The notes beneath the pieces were generated by a model. That model had not been told where the DNA came from and made no database searches. It worked only from the letters and a program-made list of their open reading frames with translations. Below, in pieces: positions 32,346-40,664 of a stretch of 64,000 bases of DNA (positions are counted from its first letter, which is position 1; each line of letters begins with the position of its first letter). The translations under genes were made by a program, and so were the position numbers. The DNA lies in assembly GCA_963668185.1 (NCBI GenBank), contig OY764162.1:868001-932000 (forward strand). The letters run 5' to 3'. Source of the stretch: G963668185 sp963668185 (GTDB taxonomy: Bacteria > Chloroflexota > Dehalococcoidia > Lucifugimonadales > G963668185).

Positions 32346-32879
32346 ATGCCTACCGAAAAGAAGATACAGAGCGTAGAGAGAATCAAGAACTGGCTTCAGA
32401 ACGCCACGATCGTCATCGCGACCGATCCGACGGGCATGGGTGTGAGCCAGATGACGGATCTTCGCCGCGCTCTCCGCGAGAGTGGCATCGAGTACCGCGT
32501 GATCAAGAACACGCTGGCGCACCTTGCGGCGGACGCGGCGGGCACCCCGTGGGTGAAGGAGATCGTGGAAGGGCCCACCGGGATAGTGCTCGGCTACGGT
32601 GACGCGAGCGAGCCGGCGAAGATCCTCGACGGATACATCAGGGCAAACCGCAGCCCCCTGGCAATCAAGAAGGCGGCCTTTGAGAGTCGCGTGCTGTCAG
32701 CCGAGCAGGTCAGGACTCTGGCGACCCTGCCGTCCAAGGAAGTGCTGATTTCCCAACTCATGGGACAGTTGAACGCGCCGATTCAGGGCCTGGCGGGAGT
32801 GCTCAACGGGCCAGTGGGCGGATTCGCGCGAGTCCTACAGGGCCTGGCGGACCAGCGGGGTCAGGCGCAGGAGGCGTAG
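32346..32879 (+). CDS. rplJ: 50S ribosomal protein L10
   Basis: 177 residues; MPTEKKIQSVERIKNWLQNA, then EYRVIKNTLAHLA and the C-terminal stalk helix. L10 anchors the L7/L12 dimers. It follows the attenuator hairpin, as expected for autoregulation by the L10-L12 complex. Confidence 0.96.
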   Translation: MPTEKKIQSVERIKNWLQNATIVIATDPTGMGVSQMTDLRRALRESGIEYRVIKNTLAHLAADAAGTPWVKEIVEGPTGIVLGYGDASEPAKILDGYIRANRSPLAIKKAAFESRVLSAEQVRTLATLPSKEVLISQLMGQLNAPIQGLAGVLNGPVGGFARVLQGLADQRGQAQEA

Positions 32880-32964
32880 CTTCGCGCCATTGGCAACTTT
32901 CCGGCTCGATCGAGTGGCATACGAATTGCATCAGGTTTCAAGGAAAACACAGGAGGCAGCAGAA

Positions 32965-33357
32965 ATGACGATGACCAAAGACGACATCATGACAGCCATC
33001 AAGGAGATGTCCGTCATGGACCTTGCCGAGCTCGTAAAGGAGCTTGAGGACACGTTCGGCGTCAGCGCCGCGGCGCCGGTGGCGGTTGCCGCCGCTCCCG
33101 CCGCTGCCGGAGCGAACGGCGCGGCAGAGGCGGCCGAGGAGGAGAAGACCGAGTTCACGGTCACGCTCAAGGAGATCGGCGCCAACAAGATCAACGTGAT
33201 CAAGGCTGTCCGCGCCATCACGCCTCTGGGCCTCAAGGAGGCCAAGGAGCTAGTGGAGAGCGCTCCCACGACGATCAAGGAAGAGGTCCCGCAGGACGAA
33301 GCGAACGAGGCTAAGGAGAAGCTGGAGGAGGCCGGCGCCACCGTCGAGGTGGCATAG
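32965..33357 (+). CDS. rplL: 50S ribosomal protein L7/L12
   Basis: 130 residues. The ATG at 32965 follows AGGAGG; an upstream in-frame start would add a non-homologous N-terminus. The dimerisation domain is followed by an Ala-rich hinge (AAAPAAAGANGAAEAAEE) and the C-terminal domain with INVIKAVRAITPLGLKEAKE. It recruits translational GTPases. Confidence 0.97.
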   Translation: MTMTKDDIMTAIKEMSVMDLAELVKELEDTFGVSAAAPVAVAAAPAAAGANGAAEAAEEEKTEFTVTLKEIGANKINVIKAVRAITPLGLKEAKELVESAPTTIKEEVPQDEANEAKEKLEEAGATVEVA

Positions 33358-33368
33358 CTAACCGTGCT

Positions 33369-33392
33369 TGCGGCGCTGGCAACGGCGCCGCA
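33369..33392. terminator. Hairpin between convergent rplL and M20 peptidase genes
   Basis: Arms TGCGGCGC (33369-33376) and GCGCCGCA (33385-33392) pair perfectly around an 8-base loop; no T-run follows on either strand. It sits in the 38-bp convergent gap, a plausible end for the ribosomal operon transcript. Confidence 0.45.
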
Positions 33393-33395
33393 GTC

Positions 33396-34472
33396 TCACT
33401 CCGTCAGCAGCGTCTCGCACAGGTGGGCGCAGTCCACGAGATCCGGAATAGTGACGAACTCGCGGACCGTGTGCATGCCCGTGTCCGCCATGCCGACCAC
33501 CACCGAACTGATCCCCCGGAGGCGGAACACGTTCCCGTCCGTTCCGCCTCCGGACGGCAGCATCGTGGGGACGAGGCCCAGCTTTCCAAGCGCGTCCTTC
33601 ACCAGCATCGTTGCCGGGTCGTCGTCCGTGAGCGTGTACGTCTCGAACTCGGTGTGGATGTGCTCGTCGATTACCCCTTCCGGGAAGGTTGCCCTCACGC
33701 GGTCCAGCGCCTCCTGGATCTGAAGCCGGACACCGTCCAGCGTCTCGATGTTCCTTGACCGGAACTCGCCTCGAATCACGGCGTTCTCAGGCACGGCGTT
33801 TCGCACCGTGCCGCCTTCGATCGTCCCCACGTTGAACGTCGTCTCATCGTCCAGCCGGCCCTGCGGCAGCCGCGTCAGTATCTCGGCCGCCATGCGTATC
33901 GCGGAGAGGCCCTTCTCAGGCTCGACTCCCGCGTGCGCCGCCCGTCCGGTGATCTCGATGTCGAAGCCCACGTAGGTCGGGCTGGCCGACGTGATGCGGC
34001 TGCAGGGGCCCTCGCCGTCGAAGATGATCGCCTCCTGCGCCTTGAGGGCCGAGAAGTCCAGGTTGCGCGCTCCTACCAGGCCGATCTCCTCCTCCCGGGT
34101 GAACGCGACCTCTATGGCCCTGTGCTCCCGCTCGTCCTCCTTTATCGACTCCAGCGCCTCCAGTATCGCCGCCAGCCCTGCCTTGCAGTCTCCGCCGATG
34201 ATCGTCGTGCCGTCGGACACTATCCGGTCCCCGTCGATGGAAGGCTTCACGCCCCGGCCAGGCTCCACGGTGTCCATGTGCGCCGAGAGCAGGAGCGGAT
34301 TATCGCCGCCGTCGTTGGCGATGACGTTGCCGTAGTCGTCTCTGAAGACGTTGAGGCCCAGCGCCTCCAGCCGTTCCACGAGATGAAGTGCGATCTCCTC
34401 CTCCTCGCTTGAAACGGAGTCGATCCTGGCGAGGTCGCAGAACGTGCGCACGAGCCGGTCACGGTTGATCAT
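33396..34472 (-). CDS. M20-family metallopeptidase (PepT-like)
   Basis: 358 residues. Zinc-site motifs of the family are visible: His65 and Asp67 (LLLSAHMDTVEP), Asp95 (IIGGDCKAGLAA), the Glu127-129 cluster (FTREEEIGLVGA), and a final His in TGMHTVREF. An inserted dimerisation domain contains GRAAHAGVEPEKGLSAI. Probably an aminopeptidase or related amidohydrolase in the cytoplasm; the substrate is not determined. Confidence 0.88.
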   Translation of the reverse strand: MINRDRLVRTFCDLARIDSVSSEEEEIALHLVERLEALGLNVFRDDYGNVIANDGGDNPLLLSAHMDTVEPGRGVKPSIDGDRIVSDGTTIIGGDCKAGLAAILEALESIKEDEREHRAIEVAFTREEEIGLVGARNLDFSALKAQEAIIFDGEGPCSRITSASPTYVGFDIEITGRAAHAGVEPEKGLSAIRMAAEILTRLPQGRLDDETTFNVGTIEGGTVRNAVPENAVIRGEFRSRNIETLDGVRLQIQEALDRVRATFPEGVIDEHIHTEFETYTLTDDDPATMLVKDALGKLGLVPTMLPSGGGTDGNVFRLRGISSVVVGMADTGMHTVREFVTIPDLVDCAHLCETLLTE

Positions 34473-34638
34473 CGAGGTCTCCTAATGGACTTGACTTGGT
34501 AGCAGGGCATCGGAATTGTAAGTTTGTCCCGAATGGGTAGGCAACCCCGAAACTTCAGATAGCCGCCATCCGACACCGGTTTTATGGCCGAATCAGACAG
34601 GCGGACGTTAAACTAGCTGTACGTCCCTAACATGCACA

Positions 34639-35373
34639 TTGCCGGGGCTGGGGAACTTCGATTTGTCCGACAAAGACGCAACTCCATACACCACGCAGAT
34701 CCGTGACCTACCCATTACCGAGCGCCCCCGCGAGCGTCTCCGTGAGGTGGGGCCTTCGGCGCTGAGCGACTCCGAGTTGCTGGCGATTCTGCTGAGCACC
34801 GGACGCAAGGGCAGAAGCGTGCTCGACGTCGCCACCAATATGGTGGCTAACGGCGGCGGCTTGAGCGGCCTGGCCGGCGCGTCCCATGCCGAGTTGTGCG
34901 AGTTTGACAGCGTCGGCGACGCCAAGGCCTGCACGATTCTCTCGGCCTTGGAGCTTGGCAAGCGGGCGCTTGCCGTTCGCAGGGACAACCGCGTGAGGAT
35001 CAATTCTCCGCTCGACGTCTATAACCTGCTTGGGACTGAGATGGCGTTCCTGGACCAGGAGAGCCTCAAGGTGCTGCTGCTGAACACCAAGAACGAGGTG
35101 TTGAGCGTGACGGAGGTGTACAAGGGCACTGTGGACTCGTCACTCGTGAGGGTGTCCGAGGTGCTGAGGCCGGCGATACGGGAGAACTGCCCGTCGATCA
35201 TCATCGCGCACAATCACCCATCCGGCGACCCCGCTCCCAGCGCCGAGGACGTCTCGATCACGCGCCGCATCAGGGACGGCGGAGACACGATGGACATCAA
35301 GCTCCTAGATCACATCGTGATCGGCATGGGAACGTTCGTGAGCATGAAGGACAGGAACATGGGCTTCGACTAA
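34639..35373 (+). CDS. radC: RadC/JAB-domain protein
   Basis: About 244 residues from a TTG at 34639; another in-frame TTG at 34663 is possible because no clear ribosome binding site decides. The N-terminal helix-hairpin-helix region (IRDLPITERPRERLREVGPS) is followed by a JAB/MPN zinc motif IIAHNHPSGDPAPSAEDVSI. RadC proteins carry this fold, but their enzymatic role is unsettled. Confidence 0.9.
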   Translation: MPGLGNFDLSDKDATPYTTQIRDLPITERPRERLREVGPSALSDSELLAILLSTGRKGRSVLDVATNMVANGGGLSGLAGASHAELCEFDSVGDAKACTILSALELGKRALAVRRDNRVRINSPLDVYNLLGTEMAFLDQESLKVLLLNTKNEVLSVTEVYKGTVDSSLVRVSEVLRPAIRENCPSIIIAHNHPSGDPAPSAEDVSITRRIRDGGDTMDIKLLDHIVIGMGTFVSMKDRNMGFD

Positions 35374-35417
35374 CGCGCGGTCTCAAGTCGCCGCCCGGTC
35401 AAAGAAGGAGTTAGAAC

Positions 35418-35723
35418 ATGTCAGTAGTTGATGGCCCCCTCGGGGAGATAGCGAGCGTAGTGCTGTACGAGAACGACGCGGTCCGCATCTGGAATCTGAT
35501 CGTCGAGCCCGGCGAGAGCAGCGACTGGCACTTCCACGAGAACGACTACGTGACCGTGGTGCTGGAGGGCGGCGGCCTGACCGTCGAGTACGACGACGGC
35601 TCGCGCGAGGATGGCTCCGCGTCGGTGGGCGACTGGCGCTTTCACGGCGAACACCGGACACATCGCGTGCATAATCCCACCGACACCAGGTTCAAGAACC
35701 TGCTCATAGAGCTCAAGTCCTGA
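35418..35723 (+). CDS. Cupin-fold protein
   Basis: 101 residues; metal-site motif SDWHFHENDYVTVVLEGG and later HRTHRVHN fit a single-domain cupin. AAGGAG lies shortly before the ATG. It precedes the PanE-methyltransferase fusion, with a hairpin repeat in between. Substrate unknown. Confidence 0.8.
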   Translation: MSVVDGPLGEIASVVLYENDAVRIWNLIVEPGESSDWHFHENDYVTVVLEGGGLTVEYDDGSREDGSASVGDWRFHGEHRTHRVHNPTDTRFKNLLIELKS

Positions 35724-35732
35724 TTTGCCGTC

Positions 35733-35752
35733 ATTCCGGCGTAGGCCGGAAT
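35733..35752. terminator. Hairpin repeat between cupin and fusion gene
   Basis: ATTCCGGC (35733-35740), loop GTAG, GCCGGAAT (35745-35752). It is related to the ATTCCCGC hairpins at 23453, 43976 and 49829. It may act as a terminator or mRNA stabiliser. Confidence 0.5.
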
Positions 35753-35823
35753 TCATAGGATGTAGCAGTTCGCTCCTCAACTCTGAACGGCTACATCCTG
35801 AACCCATAGCCGGAGGCGAACAA

Positions 35824-37434
35824 GTGAAGATAACCATCATGGGGACCGGCGGCGTCGGCGGCTACTACGGCGGCCTGCTGGCGAAGGCCGGCCAGGACGT
35901 GACGTTTGTGGCGCGCGGCGAGCATCTGGAGGCGATCCTGGAGCGCGGGCTTCACGTCGTCAGCCGGTCGTCCGGCGAGTTCACGGTGAAAGCTAAGGCC
36001 ACGGCCACGCTGGACGGCACCGAGTCCGCCGATCTGATCATCTACTGCGTCAAGGGCTATGACAATGATGTAGCCATAGACCTCATTCGCCCTGCCGTGG
36101 GGCCTGACACGTCCATCCTCACCTTGCAGAACGGCATCGGCAGCGGTGACATGCTGGCGGCAGCCTTCGGCTCAGAGGGCATACTGCTGGGCGCTTCTTA
36201 CGTTGACGCTCGTAAAACCGGCCCCGGTGAGATCGCAGAGATCGGCTTCGACCCAAGCATAGTCTTTGGCGTGGCCGGCGGAGGGGTAACGCCAACAGCG
36301 GAGCGTGTGCTCGAAGTTATGAAGGACGCGGGAATCCCGGCGACCCTGTCGGAAGACCCGGACCAGGTCATCTGGAGCAAGTTCATTTACATCTGCGGGC
36401 TGAGCGGCATGTTGTGCATCACCCGAGCCACTTTCCCCGAAATCATGGGATCCCTGGAGACGCGCGCCATGACGGAACAGGTGCTGCGAGAGGCGGAGGC
36501 GGTAGGCATCGCTAAAGGCGTGAGCGTACCGTCCAATCTCGTCGAAGACGTTCTCGCAGAGTTTGACGCAACCGGGGAGGACGACGGTTGGTCGTCCATG
36601 CGCACGGACCTCGATTCAGGCAACCGTCTCGAAGTCAGTGTGATCAATGGCGCAGCGGCGAGGATTGGCAGGGAAGTGGGCGTGGATACGCCCGCCAACG
36701 CGTTCATTGCAGCGTCCCTCGCGCCAGCTCACAACAGGGCCGTCGCTCAACTGGAGAGCTTGAAGGCCCAGGAGGTCATCGAGTCCTGGAACGAGATCTG
36801 GGAGGATGCCGACCACGCCTCCGCCGTCCACGACAAGGCGCTGGAGGAGATCGCGGGCAAGCTGACGCCCGGCCGCGCGCTCGAGTTCGGCTGCGGCGTG
36901 GGCGGCAACGCCCTCTGGCTGGCAGAGCAGGGCTGGGATGTGACAGCGCTCGATTACTCGGACGTTGCCATTAGGAAGGGACAGGAGTTGGCCGCAGAGC
37001 GCGGCGTGGACGTGGAGTTCGTCGCCGCGGACGCAACCTCGTACCGCCCGGACCGCCAATACGACCTCGTCGCGTCGTTCTACATCCAGCTTCCGCCGGA
37101 GGACCGGGCGCAGATGCTGTCCGCATCGGCAGACCTTCTTGCCCCGGGCGGCACGCTGCTGTTCGTGGGCCACGACAAGACCGCTCCGCCACCTGGATGG
37201 AACGCCGAGGACCTGGAGTCTCTGACGACCGTTGAAGAAGTGACCGCCGAACTGCCGGGGCTGGAGATCGTCAGCGCCACGCTGATCGAGGACGACGGCG
37301 CACACATGGCGCACATGCGGGACCCGGACGAGGACCAGGGCCACGAGGACAGCAAGTCCCACGATGGGCACGACCACGACGAGGGCCACTCGCATGGCGC
37401 CAGCACTGCCGTGGTTGCTCGTAAGCCGGACTAG
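35824..37434 (+). CDS. Fusion of ketopantoate reductase-like domain and SAM-dependent methyltransferase
   Basis: 536 residues from a GTG at 35824. Residues 1-310 are a PanE/ApbA-type NADPH reductase: MGTGGVGGYYGGLLAKAGQD at the N-terminus and an Asn/Lys-containing C-terminal half (VIWSKFIYICGLSGMLCITR). Residues of about 320-500 are a class I methyltransferase with EFGCGVGGNALWLAEQG at 354 onward, then a SAM-binding acidic loop (ALDYSDVAIRKG). A tail at about 507-525 is His/Asp-rich (HDGHDHDEGHSHG) and could bind metal. I know of no standard enzyme with this domain pair, so the reaction is unknown. Confidence 0.85.
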   Translation: MKITIMGTGGVGGYYGGLLAKAGQDVTFVARGEHLEAILERGLHVVSRSSGEFTVKAKATATLDGTESADLIIYCVKGYDNDVAIDLIRPAVGPDTSILTLQNGIGSGDMLAAAFGSEGILLGASYVDARKTGPGEIAEIGFDPSIVFGVAGGGVTPTAERVLEVMKDAGIPATLSEDPDQVIWSKFIYICGLSGMLCITRATFPEIMGSLETRAMTEQVLREAEAVGIAKGVSVPSNLVEDVLAEFDATGEDDGWSSMRTDLDSGNRLEVSVINGAAARIGREVGVDTPANAFIAASLAPAHNRAVAQLESLKAQEVIESWNEIWEDADHASAVHDKALEEIAGKLTPGRALEFGCGVGGNALWLAEQGWDVTALDYSDVAIRKGQELAAERGVDVEFVAADATSYRPDRQYDLVASFYIQLPPEDRAQMLSASADLLAPGGTLLFVGHDKTAPPPGWNAEDLESLTTVEEVTAELPGLEIVSATLIEDDGAHMAHMRDPDEDQGHEDSKSHDGHDHDEGHSHGASTAVVARKPD

Positions 37435-37505
37435 CCAGCCTCTCACATGCGGAGTGAGGGCCGTCCGACGGCGCCGGCAATGAACAGACCGATACGGAGG
37501 TAAGC

Positions 37506-37859
37506 GTGTCGTACTTCTACAGCATGGACGAGTTGGACCGCAAGGAGCTCGTGCCGGGCGTCCATCTCCGCACCGTCTGGGGCGACAAGGTCATGCTGAG
37601 CCTCGTGGACATCGCTGCGGACGGAGAGGTGCCGGAACACACCCACCCGCACGAGCAGGCAGGCCTGATAATGCAGGGCGCCGTGGACTTCACGATCGGA
37701 GGCGAGACCCGCCGCCTGCGACCCGGCGACGCGTACGTCATTCCGGGCGACGTGCCGCACCGCGTTGTACCGGTTGACGGCCCGGCGCAGGCGCTCGACA
37801 TCTTCAGCCCGCCGCGCGAGGAGTACAAAGGAGACTCGGTCGGCCTCCGGACGGACTGA
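37506..37859 (+). CDS. Cupin-domain protein
   Basis: 117 residues from a GTG following GGAGGT. Metal ligands are visible in VPEHTHPHEQAGLIMQGAVD and in the second motif GDVPHRVVPVDG. Single cupin of the small dioxygenase/binding-protein type. It lies between the reductase-methyltransferase fusion and an MFS transporter, all on one strand. Confidence 0.85.
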   Translation: MSYFYSMDELDRKELVPGVHLRTVWGDKVMLSLVDIAADGEVPEHTHPHEQAGLIMQGAVDFTIGGETRRLRPGDAYVIPGDVPHRVVPVDGPAQALDIFSPPREEYKGDSVGLRTD

Positions 37860-37895
37860 TCGCACGCATCCTCTCCCGTTGAGTCCCACGCTACG

Positions 37896-39359
37896 TTGAG
37901 CGCCGACCGAACTGCACCGGGCGCGGGCGTTCGCCGTCCGACGCTTGGTTCGCCCGGCAAGTGGCTCGTCTTGACCGTCGTGTCGATCGGCACGCTGATG
38001 ACCACGATCGACAGCGGCATAGTCAATGTCTCGTACCCCGCGCTGGTGGAGGCATTCGACAGCGACGCCTCGACTGTGCTGTGGGTCAACGTGGCGTACT
38101 GGGTCACGGACATTGGCCTGCTCTTGACGCTCGGCTGGATAGGCGACGTGGCTGGCCGCCGGCGCGTCTTCGCCATGGGTTTCGTCGTCTTCACCGCCGG
38201 CGCGCTTCTGTGCGCCGCCTCTCCCACGATCTGGTTCCTGATCGGCGCCCGCGTCGTGCAGGCCGTCGGCACCGCGATGATCCTCGCCAACACGTACGCG
38301 ATCATCACTTCGGCCTTTCCGTCAAACGAGCGGGGCAAGGCCATCGGGGTCTCGATCGCAGTGGTAGGCCTGGGGCTTTCGACCGGGCCGTTCATAGGCG
38401 GCGTACTGCTCGATGTCCTGGACTGGCGCGCGCACTACTACGTCCGCGCGCCGGTTGGGGTGCTAGGCGTGGTCATGTCGTTGTGGCTGCTGCCCAGGGA
38501 CGCCACGTCGGCCGGCGACAACCGGATGGACTATCTCGGCGCGGCGACGCTGTTCGCCGCGATGGCCACCACGTTGCTGGTGGTCAACCAGGCCGGCCGC
38601 CTGGGATTCGGCTCCACGCCGATAATCGGCCTCTCCGCCGCGGCCGTCGTGACCATGGCGATGCTCGTCTGGTCGCAGAGGCGGTCCGTGCGCCCGATCC
38701 TCGACTTCGGCCTGTTCAGGATTCGGGGTTACACGCTCGGCCTTGCCGTCTCGGTTGCGCACTACCTCTCGCACGGCGGGGTGATGCTGGTAGCGCCGTT
38801 CTTCCTGATCACCGCCATGGGTTTCTCCTCCACCAAGATGGGCGGCTTCATTGCGGCGTTCTACGTCATGCGGATGGTGGTGGGGCCGCTTTCGGGGCGG
38901 CTGTCGGACCGTGTCGGCGCAAAGCTGCCGCTCGTGATCGGCAACGCCGTGACCCTGCTGGGGTTGCTGTGGCTGAGTCGCCTGGGGACAGGCGCGCCCG
39001 ACATTGCCATACTCGGCAGCCTGCTGCTGGCAGGAGTGGGCTCGGCGATGTTCGAGCCGGCCGACACCAGCGTGATCATGGGATCGGTGCCGGTCGGGCG
39101 GCTCGGCACCGCCTCGGCGTCCGTGGCCACCGCGCGCCACGCCGCCTTCGCCGGAGGAGTAGCCCTCGCGGGCGCGGTGTTCGCCATCAGGGAGCGCGCT
39201 TACCTGGCGTCGTACGACCTCGGCTTCGTTTCGGCAGCGACCGCGCAGGCGGAGTCGATAGCCCGCGCCTTTGGCGACGTCATGCTGGCTGGCTGCGTAC
39301 TCCTGCTGCTGGCGATCGCCCTGTCGGCGATGCTGCGGGGACGGGAGCGCGAGCCCTAA
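37896..39359 (+). CDS. MFS transporter, DHA2 (EmrB/QacA) type
   Basis: 487 residues from a TTG with no obvious ribosome binding site; the first membrane helix begins about residue 22 (WLVLTVVSIGTLMTTIDSGI). The motif A-like loop reads GWIGDVAGRRRVFAMGF, and many membrane helices follow, about 14 in all. Such proteins export drugs or metabolites using the proton gradient. It may export a product of the upstream genes, but that is inference. Confidence 0.87.
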   Translation: MSADRTAPGAGVRRPTLGSPGKWLVLTVVSIGTLMTTIDSGIVNVSYPALVEAFDSDASTVLWVNVAYWVTDIGLLLTLGWIGDVAGRRRVFAMGFVVFTAGALLCAASPTIWFLIGARVVQAVGTAMILANTYAIITSAFPSNERGKAIGVSIAVVGLGLSTGPFIGGVLLDVLDWRAHYYVRAPVGVLGVVMSLWLLPRDATSAGDNRMDYLGAATLFAAMATTLLVVNQAGRLGFGSTPIIGLSAAAVVTMAMLVWSQRRSVRPILDFGLFRIRGYTLGLAVSVAHYLSHGGVMLVAPFFLITAMGFSSTKMGGFIAAFYVMRMVVGPLSGRLSDRVGAKLPLVIGNAVTLLGLLWLSRLGTGAPDIAILGSLLLAGVGSAMFEPADTSVIMGSVPVGRLGTASASVATARHAAFAGGVALAGAVFAIRERAYLASYDLGFVSAATAQAESIARAFGDVMLAGCVLLLLAIALSAMLRGREREP

Positions 39360-39523
39360 AGAATCCACATCGATGCTTTCTAAGGGTTCTGTGAAACATC
39401 CATATTCAAAGTTGCCCCAGTCGCCATGGCTTTGGTAACATCTATACAAATACGCCCTGCCGTCCGGTTCGAATTAGATCGACGCACTGCAGGTTAGAAA
39501 TTTGGGGAGGCATCGATTGTTCG

Positions 39524-40105
39524 ATGTCTCCCCTTTCTCATTGGCGGGAGGCTATGGCCGAACGAATTGCGATCTTCATCGACGGTGCATACTTACAGCG
39601 CGTCCTGAAGGACGAGTTCAATGAAGCACGGATAGACTTTGAGGCCCTCTCAAGCACTATAGCAAGTGGGCAGGAAGTGCTTCGCACTTACTACTACAAC
39701 TGCCTCCCCTACCGGAGCAACCCTCCTACTGGTGCGGAGACAGAAAGGCATAGAAGAGCGAGAAGTTTCCATGCTCGTTTGGAGAGGTTACCACGCTACG
39801 AGGTTCGATTGGGACGTCTCGAGTTTCGTGGTATGGATTCAAGTGGTCGGCCCAGATTCGAACAGAAGCGAGTCGACATCCTCTTGAGCGTGGACATGGT
39901 CCAGCTTGCTGCGCGAGGACACATTCGCCAAGCGGTGCTCATTGCGGGCGACAGCGATTTCATTCCCGCAGTCGACGTTACCAAGAATGAGGGAGTGGTT
40001 GTTTCCCTCTATCACGGCAGCAACTGCCATTCGGACCTGCTCGCCAAGGTTGACGAGCGGGTGAGAATAGACCAAGCGCTGATCGACTCGGTCACGCTTC
40101 GCTAG
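39524..40105 (+). CDS. NYN-domain protein (putative ribonuclease)
   Basis: 193 residues from the ATG at 39524; an ATG at 39554 with GGGAGG only two bases away is an alternative. Acidic PIN-like active-site residues appear in RIAIFIDGAYLQ, KRVDILLSVDMVQ and LIAGDSDFIPAV. NYN proteins of this kind are predicted metal-dependent RNases. Preceded by a 164-bp gap after the MFS gene. Confidence 0.88.
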   Translation: MSPLSHWREAMAERIAIFIDGAYLQRVLKDEFNEARIDFEALSSTIASGQEVLRTYYYNCLPYRSNPPTGAETERHRRARSFHARLERLPRYEVRLGRLEFRGMDSSGRPRFEQKRVDILLSVDMVQLAARGHIRQAVLIAGDSDFIPAVDVTKNEGVVVSLYHGSNCHSDLLAKVDERVRIDQALIDSVTLR

Positions 40106-40131
40106 CGCAGGAGTCTGAGACTTAGCTCAGG

Positions 40132-40593
40132 CTACGTCCCGAAGCGGGCCTCTGCTACCGGGTCGCTGTACTCGATGCCTTTGGTGGCCCAGAAGGTGGC
40201 GGCGATGTCGTCCACAGCAGCGACGAGGCTGTCGGCGTTCTCCATGCTCACGCCCTGCTTGCACTGGCCGGCGAGCTTGAGAGCGGCGTTGAACTTGGCG
40301 GCGAGGTCGTTGGCGTCGGTGTCCGGCCACGCATAGTCGGCCCAAAGGATGGCCAGCTCGCGCTTGCACAGTTCGGCGTGCTCTTCCTTGACCGTGATGT
40401 AGCGGGCCATCGTGTTGGCGAAGGCGCTGTGGTCGTCGCCTTCCTCCAGACTCTGCATCCGCAGCACCATCTTCTTGACGGTCTGCGCGGCGATCTTCGC
40501 GGCGATGGGGTCGTAGATGCCGCAGGGAATGTCGCAGTGGGCATGGGCGGTCCGGACGGGCGACAGGCTCTTGACGAAGGACAGGATGGACAT
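40132..40593 (-). CDS. sodN: Nickel superoxide dismutase
   Basis: 153 residues from the ATG at 40593, with GAGGTGA eight bases upstream. A short propeptide precedes the Ni-hook: His19-Cys20-Asp-Ile-Pro-Cys24-Gly-Ile-Tyr-Asp (HCDIPCGIYDP). After cleavage His19 becomes residue 1, and with Cys20 and Cys24 it binds nickel. The four-helix remainder is typical. It converts superoxide to hydrogen peroxide and oxygen. The usual maturation peptidase gene sodX is not adjacent. Confidence 0.95.
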   Translation of the reverse strand: MSILSFVKSLSPVRTAHAHCDIPCGIYDPIAAKIAAQTVKKMVLRMQSLEEGDDHSAFANTMARYITVKEEHAELCKRELAILWADYAWPDTDANDLAAKFNAALKLAGQCKQGVSMENADSLVAAVDDIAATFWATKGIEYSDPVAEARFGT

Positions 40594-40664
40594 CTTGTGA
40601 GTCACCTCTGGATTGAAGTTCAGACAGGGGAAAGGGTACAGGAACGGGCCTTGCGCGGGCAACA

